Shown: positions 1 to 6,232 of the stretch, piece after piece
Layout of the letters: each line of letters begins with the position of its first letter
Numbering within the stretch: the stretch's first letter is position 1
From: Methanobacteriaceae archaeon UBA349
GTDB taxonomy: Archaea > Methanobacteriota > Methanobacteria > Methanobacteriales > Methanobacteriaceae
Direction: 5' to 3'
NCBI GenBank assembly: GCA_002509745.1
Contig: DAWK01000109.1
Span: 1-6,232, forward strand
Length of the DNA stretch: 6,232 bases
The notes under the pieces: generated by a model
The model's database searches: none
What the model was told of the DNA's origin: nothing
Seen by the model: the letters and a program-made list of their open reading frames with translations, nothing else
Program-made: the position numbers and the translations under genes

Positions 1-70
1 TGTTTTGATGTGAATCAAAAAGCATAATATCTTGAGTACCTTTACCCACATCCACGGCCAGTATTTTCAT
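1..70 (-). CDS. N-terminus of a DUF1786-like protein (partial)
   Basis: Reading the minus strand from the ATG at 70 down to 1 gives 23 codons with no stop, then the gene leaves the window. The protein begins MKILAVDVGKGTQDIMLFDS. The DVGxGTxD motif (residues 7-14) is the phosphate-1 loop of the actin/Hsp70/sugar-kinase ATPase fold. A start with the form ILAxDVGxGTQDILL is, as I remember it, typical of the archaeal DUF1786 family, whose biochemical role is not established; some entries carry a doubtful label relating it to pyruvate formate-lyase activation. The start fits because the motif lies at the very N-terminus. Unlike its plus-strand neighbours, it has no GGTGAT or AGGAGG upstream of the ATG. 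It is divergent from trpB2 and shares that spacer. The family call rests on only 23 residues; another ASKHA-fold ATPase is possible. Confidence 0.65.
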   Translation of the reverse strand, partial: MKILAVDVGKGTQDIMLFDSHQN

Positions 71-110
71 GGGGATACTTCTGAATTATTAATTATTAGT
101 ATTTAGTGGT

Positions 111-160
111 AAAATTATAAATTAAATAGAATTAATTAATTAATTTAAATTATTTATATC
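111..160 (-). promoter_or_regulatory. Candidate promoter region for the minus-strand DUF1786-like gene
   Basis: Read on the minus strand, two TATA-like candidates stand upstream of the ATG at 70: GATATAAATA (complement of 151-160) and TTTATAATTTT (complement of 111-121). An archaeal start about 25 nt downstream would give a leader of about 58 or about 20 nt respectively. The sequence is so AT-rich that neither can be preferred by eye. Confidence 0.25.
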
Positions 161-297
161 TAATAATCTAATTCCTAAAACTAAAATCAACTGAAATAAA
201 TTAAGAAAATAAGATTAAATTAAGTACAAATAAAGTATATTTTATTCTATTAATAATTCATTCTGCCAATTAATTAATGATTATGGATGCAATTCAA

Positions 298-313
298 AGT
301 ACATATTTGTACA
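298..313 (+). promoter_or_regulatory. Tandem TRP-box-like operator upstream of the trpB2 TATA box
   Basis: Two hexamers, AGTACA at 298-303 and TGTACA at 308-313, lie exactly 10 bp apart start to start, so both face the same side of the helix. The second is the core of a perfect 10-bp palindrome, TTTGTACAAA (306-315). In Methanothermobacter the regulator TrpY is known to bind TRP boxes with the core TGTACA and to repress trpB2. The pair ends 7 bp before the TATA-like octamer at 321-328, overlapping the place where TFB would bind. The motif and spacing are seen directly; binding by a TrpY homologue is inference, and no trpY gene is in the window. Confidence 0.55.
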
Positions 314-320
314 AAAAAGA

Positions 321-328
321 TTTAAATA
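321..328 (+). promoter_or_regulatory. TATA box of trpB2
   Basis: TTTAAATA is preceded by a purine-rich A-tract (313-320) that could serve as the TFB recognition element. Initiation about 25 nt downstream, near 350, would give a leader of about 50 nt. A further AGTACG hexamer (328-333) abuts the octamer, 20 bp from the TGTACA at 308. Confidence 0.5.
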
Positions 329-393
329 GTACGGTGTGGTATTAATAAATAGCATATTAAGAAATTATGGGCAAATAAAATAAGATAAAAAAT

Positions 394-399
394 GGTGAT
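394..399 (+). promoter_or_regulatory. Ribosome binding site of trpB2
   Basis: GGTGAT matches the 3' half of the full archaeal Shine-Dalgarno complement AGGAGGTGAT, which is why it can sit only 3 nt before the ATG at 403. It fixes that start. Confidence 0.7.
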
Positions 400-402
400 T
401 AA

Positions 403-1704
403 ATGTACAAAATTACACTATCCTCAGATGAAATTCCAAAAAAATGGTATAATATAAATGCAGATTTACCGGTTCCTTTACCAGAGTATAAGGACTCTGA
501 AGAAGGTGGAAACCTTGCAAATCTTCCAAAAATCTTTTCAAAAGGTGTTCTAGAACAGGAAATGTCTCAAGAAAGATGGATTGATATTCCTAAAGAAGTA
601 AGAGATGTTTACAAAATGATAGGAAGACCCAGTCCCCTATTTAGAGCTAAAAACCTGGAAGATCAACTTGACACCCCGGCCAAAATCTACTACAAAAGGG
701 AAGATTACTCTCCTACTGGCAGTCACAAGCTAAATACTGCTATTGCTCAAGCATATTACGCTAAAAAAGACGGAGCAGAACGTTTAACTACTGAAACTGG
801 TGCTGGACAATGGGGAACTGCTTTATCCCTGGCATGTTCCATGCTGGAGATGGAATGTAAAGTGTACATGGTAAAAGTATCCTTCAACCAGAAACCTTTC
901 CGTAAAACCATTATGCAATTATATGGTGGAAATGTTATCCCCTCACCAAGCCCAGACACTGCATATGGGCGAAAAATATTGGCTGAAGATCCTGATCACC
1001 CCGGCTCATTAGGTATTGCTATTTCAGAAGCTGTGGAAGAAGCATTACAAGATGATAAGGTTTACTACACTTTAGGAAGTGTTTTAAACCACGTATTGCT
1101 CCACCAAACAGTTATTGGATTGGAAACTAAAAAACAGTTAAAAATTGCTGATGAAAGTCCAGATGTCATGATTGGTTGTGTAGGTGGAGGAAGTAACTTT
1201 GGTGGGGCTGTTTTCCCATTCATTAAAGACCAAATTGATGAGAAAATTGACTGTAAATTTATAGCAGCCGAGCCAAGTTCCTGTCCAACACTTACCCAGG
1301 GAGAGTATTGTTATGACTTTGCAGATTCTGGTGAGATGACTCCTCGAATGAAAATGCACACCCTAGGCCACAGCTTTGTGCCCCCATCAGTACATGCCGG
1401 AGGACTCCGTTACCACGGAATGTCTCCACAAGTAGCTTTACTGGTTAAAGAAGGTCTTATAGAAGGTAGAACTGTAACTCAAGATGAAGTTTTCCAAAGT
1501 GGAATCACTTTTGCTAAAGCAGAAGGAGTAGTACCTGCTCCAGAAACTTGCCACGCTATTAAAGTGGCTATTGACGAAGCTAAAGCGTGTAAGAAAACTG
1601 GAGAAGAAAAAACAATTGTGGTCAGCTTCTCAGGCCATGGAATGCTTGATTTACAAGGATACGATGATTATTTGAATGGTAAACTTCCTAAAGACAGCAA
1701 GTAA
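403..1704 (+). CDS. trpB2: Tryptophan synthase beta chain, TrpB2 type
   Basis: This 433-residue PLP enzyme condenses indole with L-serine to tryptophan in the cytoplasm. The PLP lysine is K109 in GSHKLN, the catalytic glutamate is E131 in ETGAGQWG, the cofactor-phosphate loop is GGGSN at 261-265, and S410 in FSGHG is placed to contact the PLP ring nitrogen. The W in GQWG (H in classical TrpB1), the RYHGMSP segment (336-342) and the long N-terminal extension (about 75 residues before GRPSPL) mark the TrpB2 subfamily, for which 430-450 residues is usual. No trpA or other trp gene is adjacent. TrpB2 enzymes in general do not form the tight TrpA complex of TrpB1 and have been proposed to salvage free indole; which role applies here cannot be read from the sequence. 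The leader contains TRP-box-like sites, so tryptophan-linked repression is likely. A hairpin terminator follows. Confidence 0.95.
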   Translation: MYKITLSSDEIPKKWYNINADLPVPLPEYKDSEEGGNLANLPKIFSKGVLEQEMSQERWIDIPKEVRDVYKMIGRPSPLFRAKNLEDQLDTPAKIYYKREDYSPTGSHKLNTAIAQAYYAKKDGAERLTTETGAGQWGTALSLACSMLEMECKVYMVKVSFNQKPFRKTIMQLYGGNVIPSPSPDTAYGRKILAEDPDHPGSLGIAISEAVEEALQDDKVYYTLGSVLNHVLLHQTVIGLETKKQLKIADESPDVMIGCVGGGSNFGGAVFPFIKDQIDEKIDCKFIAAEPSSCPTLTQGEYCYDFADSGEMTPRMKMHTLGHSFVPPSVHAGGLRYHGMSPQVALLVKEGLIEGRTVTQDEVFQSGITFAKAEGVVPAPETCHAIKVAIDEAKACKKTGEEKTIVVSFSGHGMLDLQGYDDYLNGKLPKDSK

Positions 1705-1738
1705 TCATTAAAGTACCAAAATTAATGTATTGAAATTG

Positions 1739-1775
1739 AAAAAATAAGATTAAAGATTTAATCTTATTCTTTTTT
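1739..1775 (+). terminator. Hairpin plus T-run terminator of trpB2, possibly bidirectional
   Basis: A perfect 12-bp inverted repeat, AATAAGATTAAA (1743-1754) and its complement (1757-1768), is separated by 2 nt. In RNA the innermost pair or pairs would open to form the loop. It is followed by six T (1770-1775), with a further run of eight T at 1789-1796. Six A at 1739-1744 precede and overlap the left arm, so the same structure would read as a hairpin with a T-run on the minus strand. The stem has only two G-C pairs, so the T-runs probably do most of the work, as is usual in archaea. Confidence 0.65.
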
Positions 1776-1999
1776 AACTTTTAAATTATTTTTTTTAATG
1801 CTAATCAGCAAATAGAGTTCATTTGTTAATTTTTAGTGGATTTTATAATGTAAATAAGCTAAATAAAGAGATATATTTTTTAATAATTTTTTATAATTTC
1901 TACAATCCAATAAGGCCCGTTTATTAAATAAATTTTACTTTAAAATCAGTTATTTATTAAAAATAAGCTTTATAAATGATTAAAAAATTATCTTCGATA

Positions 2000-2007
2000 T
2001 ATATAAA
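2000..2007 (+). promoter_or_regulatory. TATA box of the small membrane-anchored protein gene
   Basis: TATATAAA lies within a longer run of alternating T and A (1998-2010). Transcription would start near 2028-2032, giving a leader of about 50-55 nt. Confidence 0.45.
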
Positions 2008-2073
2008 TATCATCATTGATTATCTAAAATAAAAGATTGATAACTATCAACATATTTTTACTAAATTTCATTA

Positions 2074-2080
2074 AGGTGAT
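2074..2080 (+). promoter_or_regulatory. Ribosome binding site of the small membrane-anchored protein gene
   Basis: AGGTGAT ends 3 nt before the ATG at 2084, the same register as at trpB2 and the flippase. It is the best evidence that this short low-complexity frame is really translated. Confidence 0.7.
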
Positions 2081-2083
2081 AAA

Positions 2084-2371
2084 ATGGATTATAAAACTGT
2101 TGTCATAGCATTTATGGCCGTCATAGTTGTCTTGCTGGCCGGAGTAAATGCAATTTTCTTAATAAGTCCGTCAGAAGACCTAAATAATAGTACCCTAGCA
2201 TTAGGCAATAATACAACTACCAATACTTCTTACTCAGTTAATAACAGTAACTCTACTGAAGAGCCAAGCCATAAGGTGGCCTACAAGAAAAAAACAAATA
2301 ATACCAGTCATAACACAACTAAACACAATACTACTCCCTATATCAAGCCTAACAATACACCAGAAACATAA
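2084..2371 (+). CDS. Small membrane-anchored Asn/Thr/Ser-rich protein, unknown function
   Basis: I do not recognise this 95-residue protein. After a charged start (MDYK) comes one hydrophobic segment (about residues 5-27). It could be a signal anchor, or a signal peptide cut after V21-N22-A23, although the hydrophobic residues continue past that point. The rest (28-95) is low-complexity and hydrophilic, dominated by Asn, Thr and Ser, with a short basic patch KKK at 68-70 and prolines near the end. I count 12 N-X-S/T sequons: N34, N35, N42, N43, N47, N53, N56, N72, N73, N77, N82 and N90. This suggests an extracellular, heavily N-glycosylated stalk held at the membrane; that is inference. There is no cysteine, no class III pilin cleavage motif and no recognisable fold. 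Its own promoter, ribosome binding site and T-run terminator support a real single-gene unit. The biased composition makes homologue detection difficult. Confidence 0.75.
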   Translation: MDYKTVVIAFMAVIVVLLAGVNAIFLISPSEDLNNSTLALGNNTTTNTSYSVNNSNSTEEPSHKVAYKKKTNNTSHNTTKHNTTPYIKPNNTPET

Positions 2372-2388
2372 ACACAACAATTCTACTA

Positions 2389-2430
2389 TTTTTTAATTTT
2401 TATTCAAATATTTTTTAAAATTATTTTTTT
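2389..2430 (+). terminator. Poly-T terminator after the small membrane-anchored protein gene
   Basis: Runs of 6, 5, 6 and 7 T (2389-2394, 2397-2401, 2411-2416, 2424-2430) begin 18 nt after the stop codon. There is no convincing hairpin. This is the usual archaeal oligo-T pattern. Confidence 0.5.
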
Positions 2431-2516
2431 AAAGACAAACATGGAAACTCTTTTTATTTGCTAATTTTTCTACTACTACCATAGAAAATATAAATGGATT
2501 AAATAAATAATAATTA

Positions 2517-2524
2517 TATATAAA
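2517..2524 (+). promoter_or_regulatory. Best candidate TATA box of fae-hps
   Basis: TATATAAA is identical to the octamer proposed for the preceding gene. It would place the transcription start near 2546 and give a leader of about 65-70 nt. Alternatives are ATATAAAT at 2488-2495, preceded by a GAAA tract, and TTTATATT at 2561-2568, which would leave a leader of about 25 nt. I cannot separate these by eye. Confidence 0.4.
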
Positions 2525-2602
2525 TAAAACTATATTTTTGATTGGATTATCATTCAATGGTTTATATTAATATTATAATCAAAAAACCATGAAATTCTAT
2601 AA

Positions 2603-2608
2603 AGGAGG
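2603..2608 (+). promoter_or_regulatory. Strong ribosome binding site of fae-hps
   Basis: AGGAGG ends 6 nt before the ATG at 2615. It is the only complete AGGAGG core in front of a gene in this window and suggests high translation, as expected for an abundant Fae-type enzyme. Confidence 0.8.
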
Positions 2609-2614
2609 ACTTTA

Positions 2615-3835
<1,221 letters not shown>

Positions 3836-3865
3836 TCTTAATTGATTGATAACTCGATTTATTTA

Positions 3866-3906
3866 TTTTTTTACTTTTTTGTTCTATTTATTTCATTTAT
3901 TTTTTT
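3866..3906 (+). terminator. Poly-T terminator of fae-hps
   Basis: T-runs of 7, 6 and 7 (3866-3872, 3875-3880, 3900-3906) follow the stop codon at 3833-3835 within about 70 nt. No hairpin of note precedes them. Confidence 0.5.
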
Positions 3907-3962
3907 ACCATTCTTATTTATGATATTTATGGCAAAATAATCGTTTTTTAAAATTATATTTT

Positions 3963-3970
3963 TTTAAATA
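3963..3970 (+). promoter_or_regulatory. Candidate TATA box of the flavoprotein gene
   Basis: TTTAAATA is the same octamer as at trpB2 and would give a leader of about 70 nt. CTATATAATT around 4018-4027 is an equally plausible box with a leader of about 15-20 nt. Confidence 0.3.
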
Positions 3971-4064
3971 TAGTATTAAAAGCTAAATTTTATTAGAATA
4001 AAGCTACTAATCTCTAACTATATAATTCTTATAAATTTTTTTAAGATTTGACGAGGTAATCATC

Positions 4065-4667
4065 ATGATAGTGGGAATATGCGGCAGTCCAAGAAAAAAG
4101 GCCACAGATCACGTTTTAAAAGAAGCTCTCACCATGTTGGAAGATAAGGGTTTTGAAACAACATTTTATGGAGTAAGAGGCAAAAATATTGGGCCTTGCA
4201 AGCACTGCGATTACTGTCTAAGAAAAAAAGAGTGTTTCCTAAAAGATGACATGAGCGAAGTATATGAATTACTGAATAATGCACAGGGAATTATAATAGC
4301 CAGCCCCATGTATAATGGTGGAGTAAGCGGACAAATAAAGTGTATAATGGACCGGTGCCGAGCCTTAGGAGCAGCAGATTACGATTCTCTACGGGGAAAA
4401 ATTGGAATGGGTATTGCTGTGGGCGGCGACCGTTCCGGTGGTCAGGAGATGGCCCTGCTACAAATTCACACCTACTACATATTAAGTGGAGTAATTCCCG
4501 TGAGCGGGGGATCCTTTGGGGCCAATTTAGGGGCCTGTTTATGGTCTAAGGATTCACTTGATGGCGTTAAGGAAGATAAAGAAGGTTTCCGGACATTACG
4601 AAAAACCGTGCATATGTTTGCAAGATATCTAGAAAATTATAATCCGGAAACTCATAAAAAACCTTGA
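4065..4667 (+). CDS. Iron-sulfur flavoprotein (Isf type), flavodoxin-fold NAD(P)H-dependent FMN reductase family
   Basis: This is a 200-residue cytoplasmic redox protein. The N-terminal GSPRKKATD (7-15) is the FMN-phosphate loop of the flavodoxin-like fold. C45, C48, C51 and C57 form the compact C-x2-C-x2-C-x5-C motif that binds a [4Fe-4S] cluster in Isf of Methanosarcina. SPMYNGGVSGQIKCIMDR (80-97) is the second flavin-binding loop, and GGDRSGGQE (120-128) is a conserved stretch of the family. Length is close to the usual 190-210 residues. Isf proteins are electron carriers or reductases, and some members are reported to reduce O2 or H2O2; the partner here cannot be told from the neighbours. 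The start is supported by GAGGT at 4053-4057, which keeps the same register to the ATG as the neighbouring genes. It is preceded by a 229-bp spacer and followed by a T-run, so it is probably monocistronic. Two further cysteines (C93, C98) lie near the flavin loop. Confidence 0.9.
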   Translation: MIVGICGSPRKKATDHVLKEALTMLEDKGFETTFYGVRGKNIGPCKHCDYCLRKKECFLKDDMSEVYELLNNAQGIIIASPMYNGGVSGQIKCIMDRCRALGAADYDSLRGKIGMGIAVGGDRSGGQEMALLQIHTYYILSGVIPVSGGSFGANLGACLWSKDSLDGVKEDKEGFRTLRKTVHMFARYLENYNPETHKKP

Positions 4668-4675
4668 TTTTAGTA

Positions 4676-4682
4676 TTTTTTT
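4676..4682 (+). terminator. Poly-T terminator of the flavoprotein gene
   Basis: A run of seven T begins 8 nt after the TGA stop, with no clear hairpin. It is a weak but typical archaeal signal. Confidence 0.4.
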
Positions 4683-4754
4683 ATTCCTAAATTATTTCTT
4701 ATGTTAGTTTATTTTAGGCAAAAACTATTAAAAATATACCAGCCATTAAGCAAG

Positions 4755-4762
4755 TTTATAAA
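4755..4762 (+). promoter_or_regulatory. Candidate TATA box of the flippase gene
   Basis: TTTATAAA lies inside the perfect palindrome GTTTATAAAC (4754-4763). It would give a transcription start near 4785 and a leader of about 65 nt that contains the inverted repeat at 4811-4838. An imperfect 11-bp inverted repeat (4760-4770 with 4777-4788, one bulged T) overlaps this region but is made almost wholly of A and T. Confidence 0.35.
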
Positions 4763-4810
4763 CTAATATTCTAAATAATATTTAGTTTAATTAAATTTTA
4801 TTTATTTTAC

Positions 4811-4838
4811 GAAATCATACTCGACTAAATATGATTTC
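4811..4838 (+). repeat. Inverted repeat in the flippase leader
   Basis: GAAATCATA (4811-4819) and its exact complement TATGATTTC (4830-4838) are separated by 10 nt. The right arm ends 2 nt before the ribosome binding site GGTGAT. It could be an RNA stem-loop next to the ribosome site, or an operator with half-sites 19 bp apart. A 9-bp repeat can arise by chance in sequence this AT-rich, so its function is open. Confidence 0.4.
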
Positions 4839-4840
4839 CC

Positions 4841-4846
4841 GGTGAT
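4841..4846 (+). promoter_or_regulatory. Ribosome binding site of the flippase gene
   Basis: GGTGAT ends 3 nt before the ATG at 4850, exactly the spacing seen at trpB2. This selects that ATG as the start of an open frame that runs to the end of the window. Confidence 0.75.
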
Positions 4847-4849
4847 TCA

Positions 4850-6232
4850 ATGAGTACAAGTAAGGGCACAGCAAAGCTACTTAGAGGAAGTTTCCTCTTA
4901 ATGATTAGTAATCTCCTATTTAGAGTAGGAGGTTACGTATATCGATTTTTAATGGCCCGAATGCTGGGCCCTGAAGGATACGGAATATTAGGATACACCT
5001 TATTTTTCCAAGGAGTATTTCAGGTCCTATCCGCCGGAGGACTGCCTCCAGCAATCGCCAAATATGTTTCTCAGCATAAAGCCCTTGAAGAAGACCAAAT
5101 GGCCAGTCAGGTGGTTTTCACATCATTAAAATTTATGATGTTTCTGGGAATTTTATTTTCCATAGTTATGTTTTTCATTGGGCCAATGATAGCCAATAAT
5201 ATATGGCATAAGCCCGCTGCAGCTCTTCCTCTTCAAGCAGTAGCACTAATAACTCCTTTCAGCGTTATAGTTGGGGCTTTCAGAGGCGCATTCCAGGGAA
5301 TATATAAAATGGAATATGTGGTAATTACCCGAGCAGTGGAACAAGTTTTCATGATTGTTTTTGCAGTCATTCTAGTTATGCTCGGATTTTACGCCGCAGG
5401 AGCTGTGATTGGGACAGGAATAGGATTTATGGCCTCTGCAGTTTCTGCAATCATCATTTTTAGAAAATATATGTGGAAATATCTACCATCTCTTGATCCA
5501 GAACATAAATTCAATTTTAGGCAAGAACTGGGGCTTATCAAGACTCTTTTAATATTCTCCATACCCGTTATCATCACCGCATTATCTGAAATGTCTATTT
5601 ATGGAGCAAGTATATTTATATTGGGAATTTTTATGGCTACCAAATTTAGTGGTTATTATAACGCCGTGGATCCTATAGCTCGCCTTCCACTAGTAATTTC
5701 TCTCTCAGTAGCTACGGCAGTACTTCCAGCCGCGTCTGAAGCCTTTGCTTTGAAAGATAAAGCATTATTAACAACTTATATAGTTCAATCTTATCGTATG
5801 GTAGTTTTAACTGTTCTTCCTCTCTGTATTGGTATTGCTATTTTTTCTGGTCCTCTTTTGGAGCTTCTTTTTGGTGTTAATTATGTATATGGGGCAGGAG
5901 CATTAAGCATACTAGTAATTGGAATGGCATTTTATACGTTATTCATGGTCTCTTCTAGTATAGCCCAGGGATTAGGCTATCCCAGATTACCCATGTACAT
6001 TTTAGTAGTAGGTAGCGTGGTAAATATAACTTTGAACTGGTTCCTCATACAATTTTACGGAATAATTGGTGCTGCATTGGCTACAACTATTACTGCGTTT
6101 GTTATAATGATCCCCATTTTGTGGAAAACCTACAAAATTACTGAAGTGAAGTTACCATTTATGTCCTTTGCTAAAATAACTTTAGCATCTGCAGTCATGG
6201 GATTAGGAATGTTTTTTATCCCCCAAACAATC
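4850..6232 (+). CDS. Lipid-linked polysaccharide flippase, SpoVB/MurJ/Wzx type (3' end cut by window)
   Basis: 461 codons are open from the ATG at 4850 to the last base, and no stop is reached. The protein is an integral membrane protein with about 12-14 hydrophobic segments (roughly 14-34, 48-65, 90-112, 128-146, 163-181, 184-204, 232-262, 278-296, 315-335, 347-368, 382-402, 405-426, 440-458). The N-terminal pattern, LLRGSFLLMISNLLFRVGGY followed by YRFLMARMLGPEGYGILGY and GGLPPAIAKYVS (about residues 10-74), is the signature of the oligosaccharide-flippase branch of the MOP superfamily, close to bacterial SpoVB and related to MurJ and Wzx. Such proteins move lipid-linked glycan precursors across the membrane. 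In a Methanobacteriales host the cargo could be a pseudomurein precursor or an N-glycan lipid, but that is inference. Full-length family members run to roughly 480-550 residues, so little is probably missing. No glycosyltransferase is visible next to it in the window. Confidence 0.88.
   Translation, partial: MSTSKGTAKLLRGSFLLMISNLLFRVGGYVYRFLMARMLGPEGYGILGYTLFFQGVFQVLSAGGLPPAIAKYVSQHKALEEDQMASQVVFTSLKFMMFLGILFSIVMFFIGPMIANNIWHKPAAALPLQAVALITPFSVIVGAFRGAFQGIYKMEYVVITRAVEQVFMIVFAVILVMLGFYAAGAVIGTGIGFMASAVSAIIIFRKYMWKYLPSLDPEHKFNFRQELGLIKTLLIFSIPVIITALSEMSIYGASIFILGIFMATKFSGYYNAVDPIARLPLVISLSVATAVLPAASEAFALKDKALLTTYIVQSYRMVVLTVLPLCIGIAIFSGPLLELLFGVNYVYGAGALSILVIGMAFYTLFMVSSSIAQGLGYPRLPMYILVVGSVVNITLNWFLIQFYGIIGAALATTITAFVIMIPILWKTYKITEVKLPFMSFAKITLASAVMGLGMFFIPQTI

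Larger units (their letters stand above)
71..402. other. Divergent spacer between DUF1786-like gene and trpB2
   Basis: This 332-bp stretch is extremely AT-rich and holds no credible reading frame. It must carry the promoters of both divergent genes. It contains a short TTAA-type tandem run near 131-147, a TATA-like octamer at 321-328 for the plus strand, and several GTAC-centred hexamers described separately. No RNA gene is apparent. Confidence 0.7.
1705..2083. other. AT-rich spacer between trpB2 and the sequon-rich small protein gene
   Basis: After the terminator hairpin at 1739-1775, the stretch up to about 1990 shows no supportable reading frame, RNA gene or strong repeat. It has only short A/T runs, a weak 5-bp inverted repeat (1809-1813 with 1821-1825) and a possible extra TATA-like TTTATAAA at 1969-1976. 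The last 90 bp hold the promoter and leader of the gene starting at 2084, including a 14-bp near-palindrome TTGATA-AC-TATCAA (2037-2050) just after the expected transcription start. Confidence 0.6.

Noticed and set aside
131..147. TTAA-type tandem run before trpB2.
   Set aside because: Short low-complexity AT sequence typical of spacers here; no repeat array, CRISPR or origin structure is visible.
863..868. TGTACA inside trpB2 (also 5994-5999 in the flippase).
   Set aside because: These encode parts of conserved protein sequence and sit away from any promoter; single hexamers are expected by chance over 6 kb.
756..1359. Minus-strand open frames of 67 and 73 codons inside trpB2 (756-959 and 1138-1359).
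   Set aside because: They lie wholly within a well-conserved enzyme gene, have no ribosome site and encode no recognisable protein.
206..1754. The 14-mer AAAATAAGATTAAA occurs before trpB2 (206-219) and after it (1741-1754), with a 13/14 copy in its leader (377-390).
   Set aside because: With spacers this AT-rich, about one such coincidence is expected by a rough estimate, and the downstream copy is already explained as a terminator arm. I do not call it a direct repeat or attachment site.
2037..2050. Near-palindrome TTGATA-AC-TATCAA in the leader of the small protein gene.
   Set aside because: A 6-bp inverted repeat is common by chance in this AT-rich DNA, and the similar TTGATAACT at 3846-3854 lies after a stop codon, so I do not call an operator.
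4340..4549. A second plus-strand frame of 69 codons within the flavoprotein gene.
   Set aside because: It is out of frame in a gene whose conserved motifs continue across the region, so it is not separate and not evidence of a frameshift.
5389..5577. Minus-strand open frame of 62 codons within the flippase gene.
   Set aside because: Antisense to a continuous membrane-protein frame, with no supporting signals.

Overview
The window looks like chromosomal DNA of a hydrogenotrophic methanogen of the order Methanobacteriales (a Methanobacterium-like genome). The evidence is the very AT-rich spacers, archaeal TATA-like promoters, ribosome binding sites of the GGTGAT/AGGAGG type, poly-T terminators, a fused Fae-Hps enzyme, a TrpB2-type tryptophan synthase beta chain and an Isf-type iron-sulfur flavoprotein. 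Species-level assignment is not possible by eye.

Layout: (1) positions 1-70 hold the first 23 codons of a minus-strand gene, probably a DUF1786 protein. (2) A 332-bp divergent spacer carries the trpB2 promoter, with TGTACA-type boxes like those bound by TrpY of Methanothermobacter. (3) trpB2 (403-1704) is followed by a hairpin plus T-run terminator. (4) A long AT-rich spacer precedes a 95-residue membrane-anchored protein with an Asn/Thr/Ser-rich, sequon-dense tail (2084-2371). (5) A bifunctional fae-hps gene (2615-3835) has a strong ribosome binding site. (6) An iron-sulfur flavoprotein lies at 4065-4667. (7) A multi-spanning flippase of the SpoVB/MurJ/Wzx type starts at 4850 and runs off the right edge. 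It is not closed by a stop codon in the window; 461 residues are visible.

Every plus-strand gene has its own AT-rich leader and most are followed by T-runs, so these look like single-gene transcription units rather than an operon. The metabolic genes are housekeeping: indole or tryptophan salvage (TrpB2), ribulose-5-phosphate supply linked to formaldehyde capture on tetrahydromethanopterin (Fae-Hps) and redox chemistry (flavoprotein). The two membrane genes point to the cell envelope. I see no mobile element, CRISPR array, tRNA or rRNA, and no clear new multi-gene system. The most interesting signals are the helically phased TRP-box-like sites at the trpB2 promoter and the sequon-dense surface protein.
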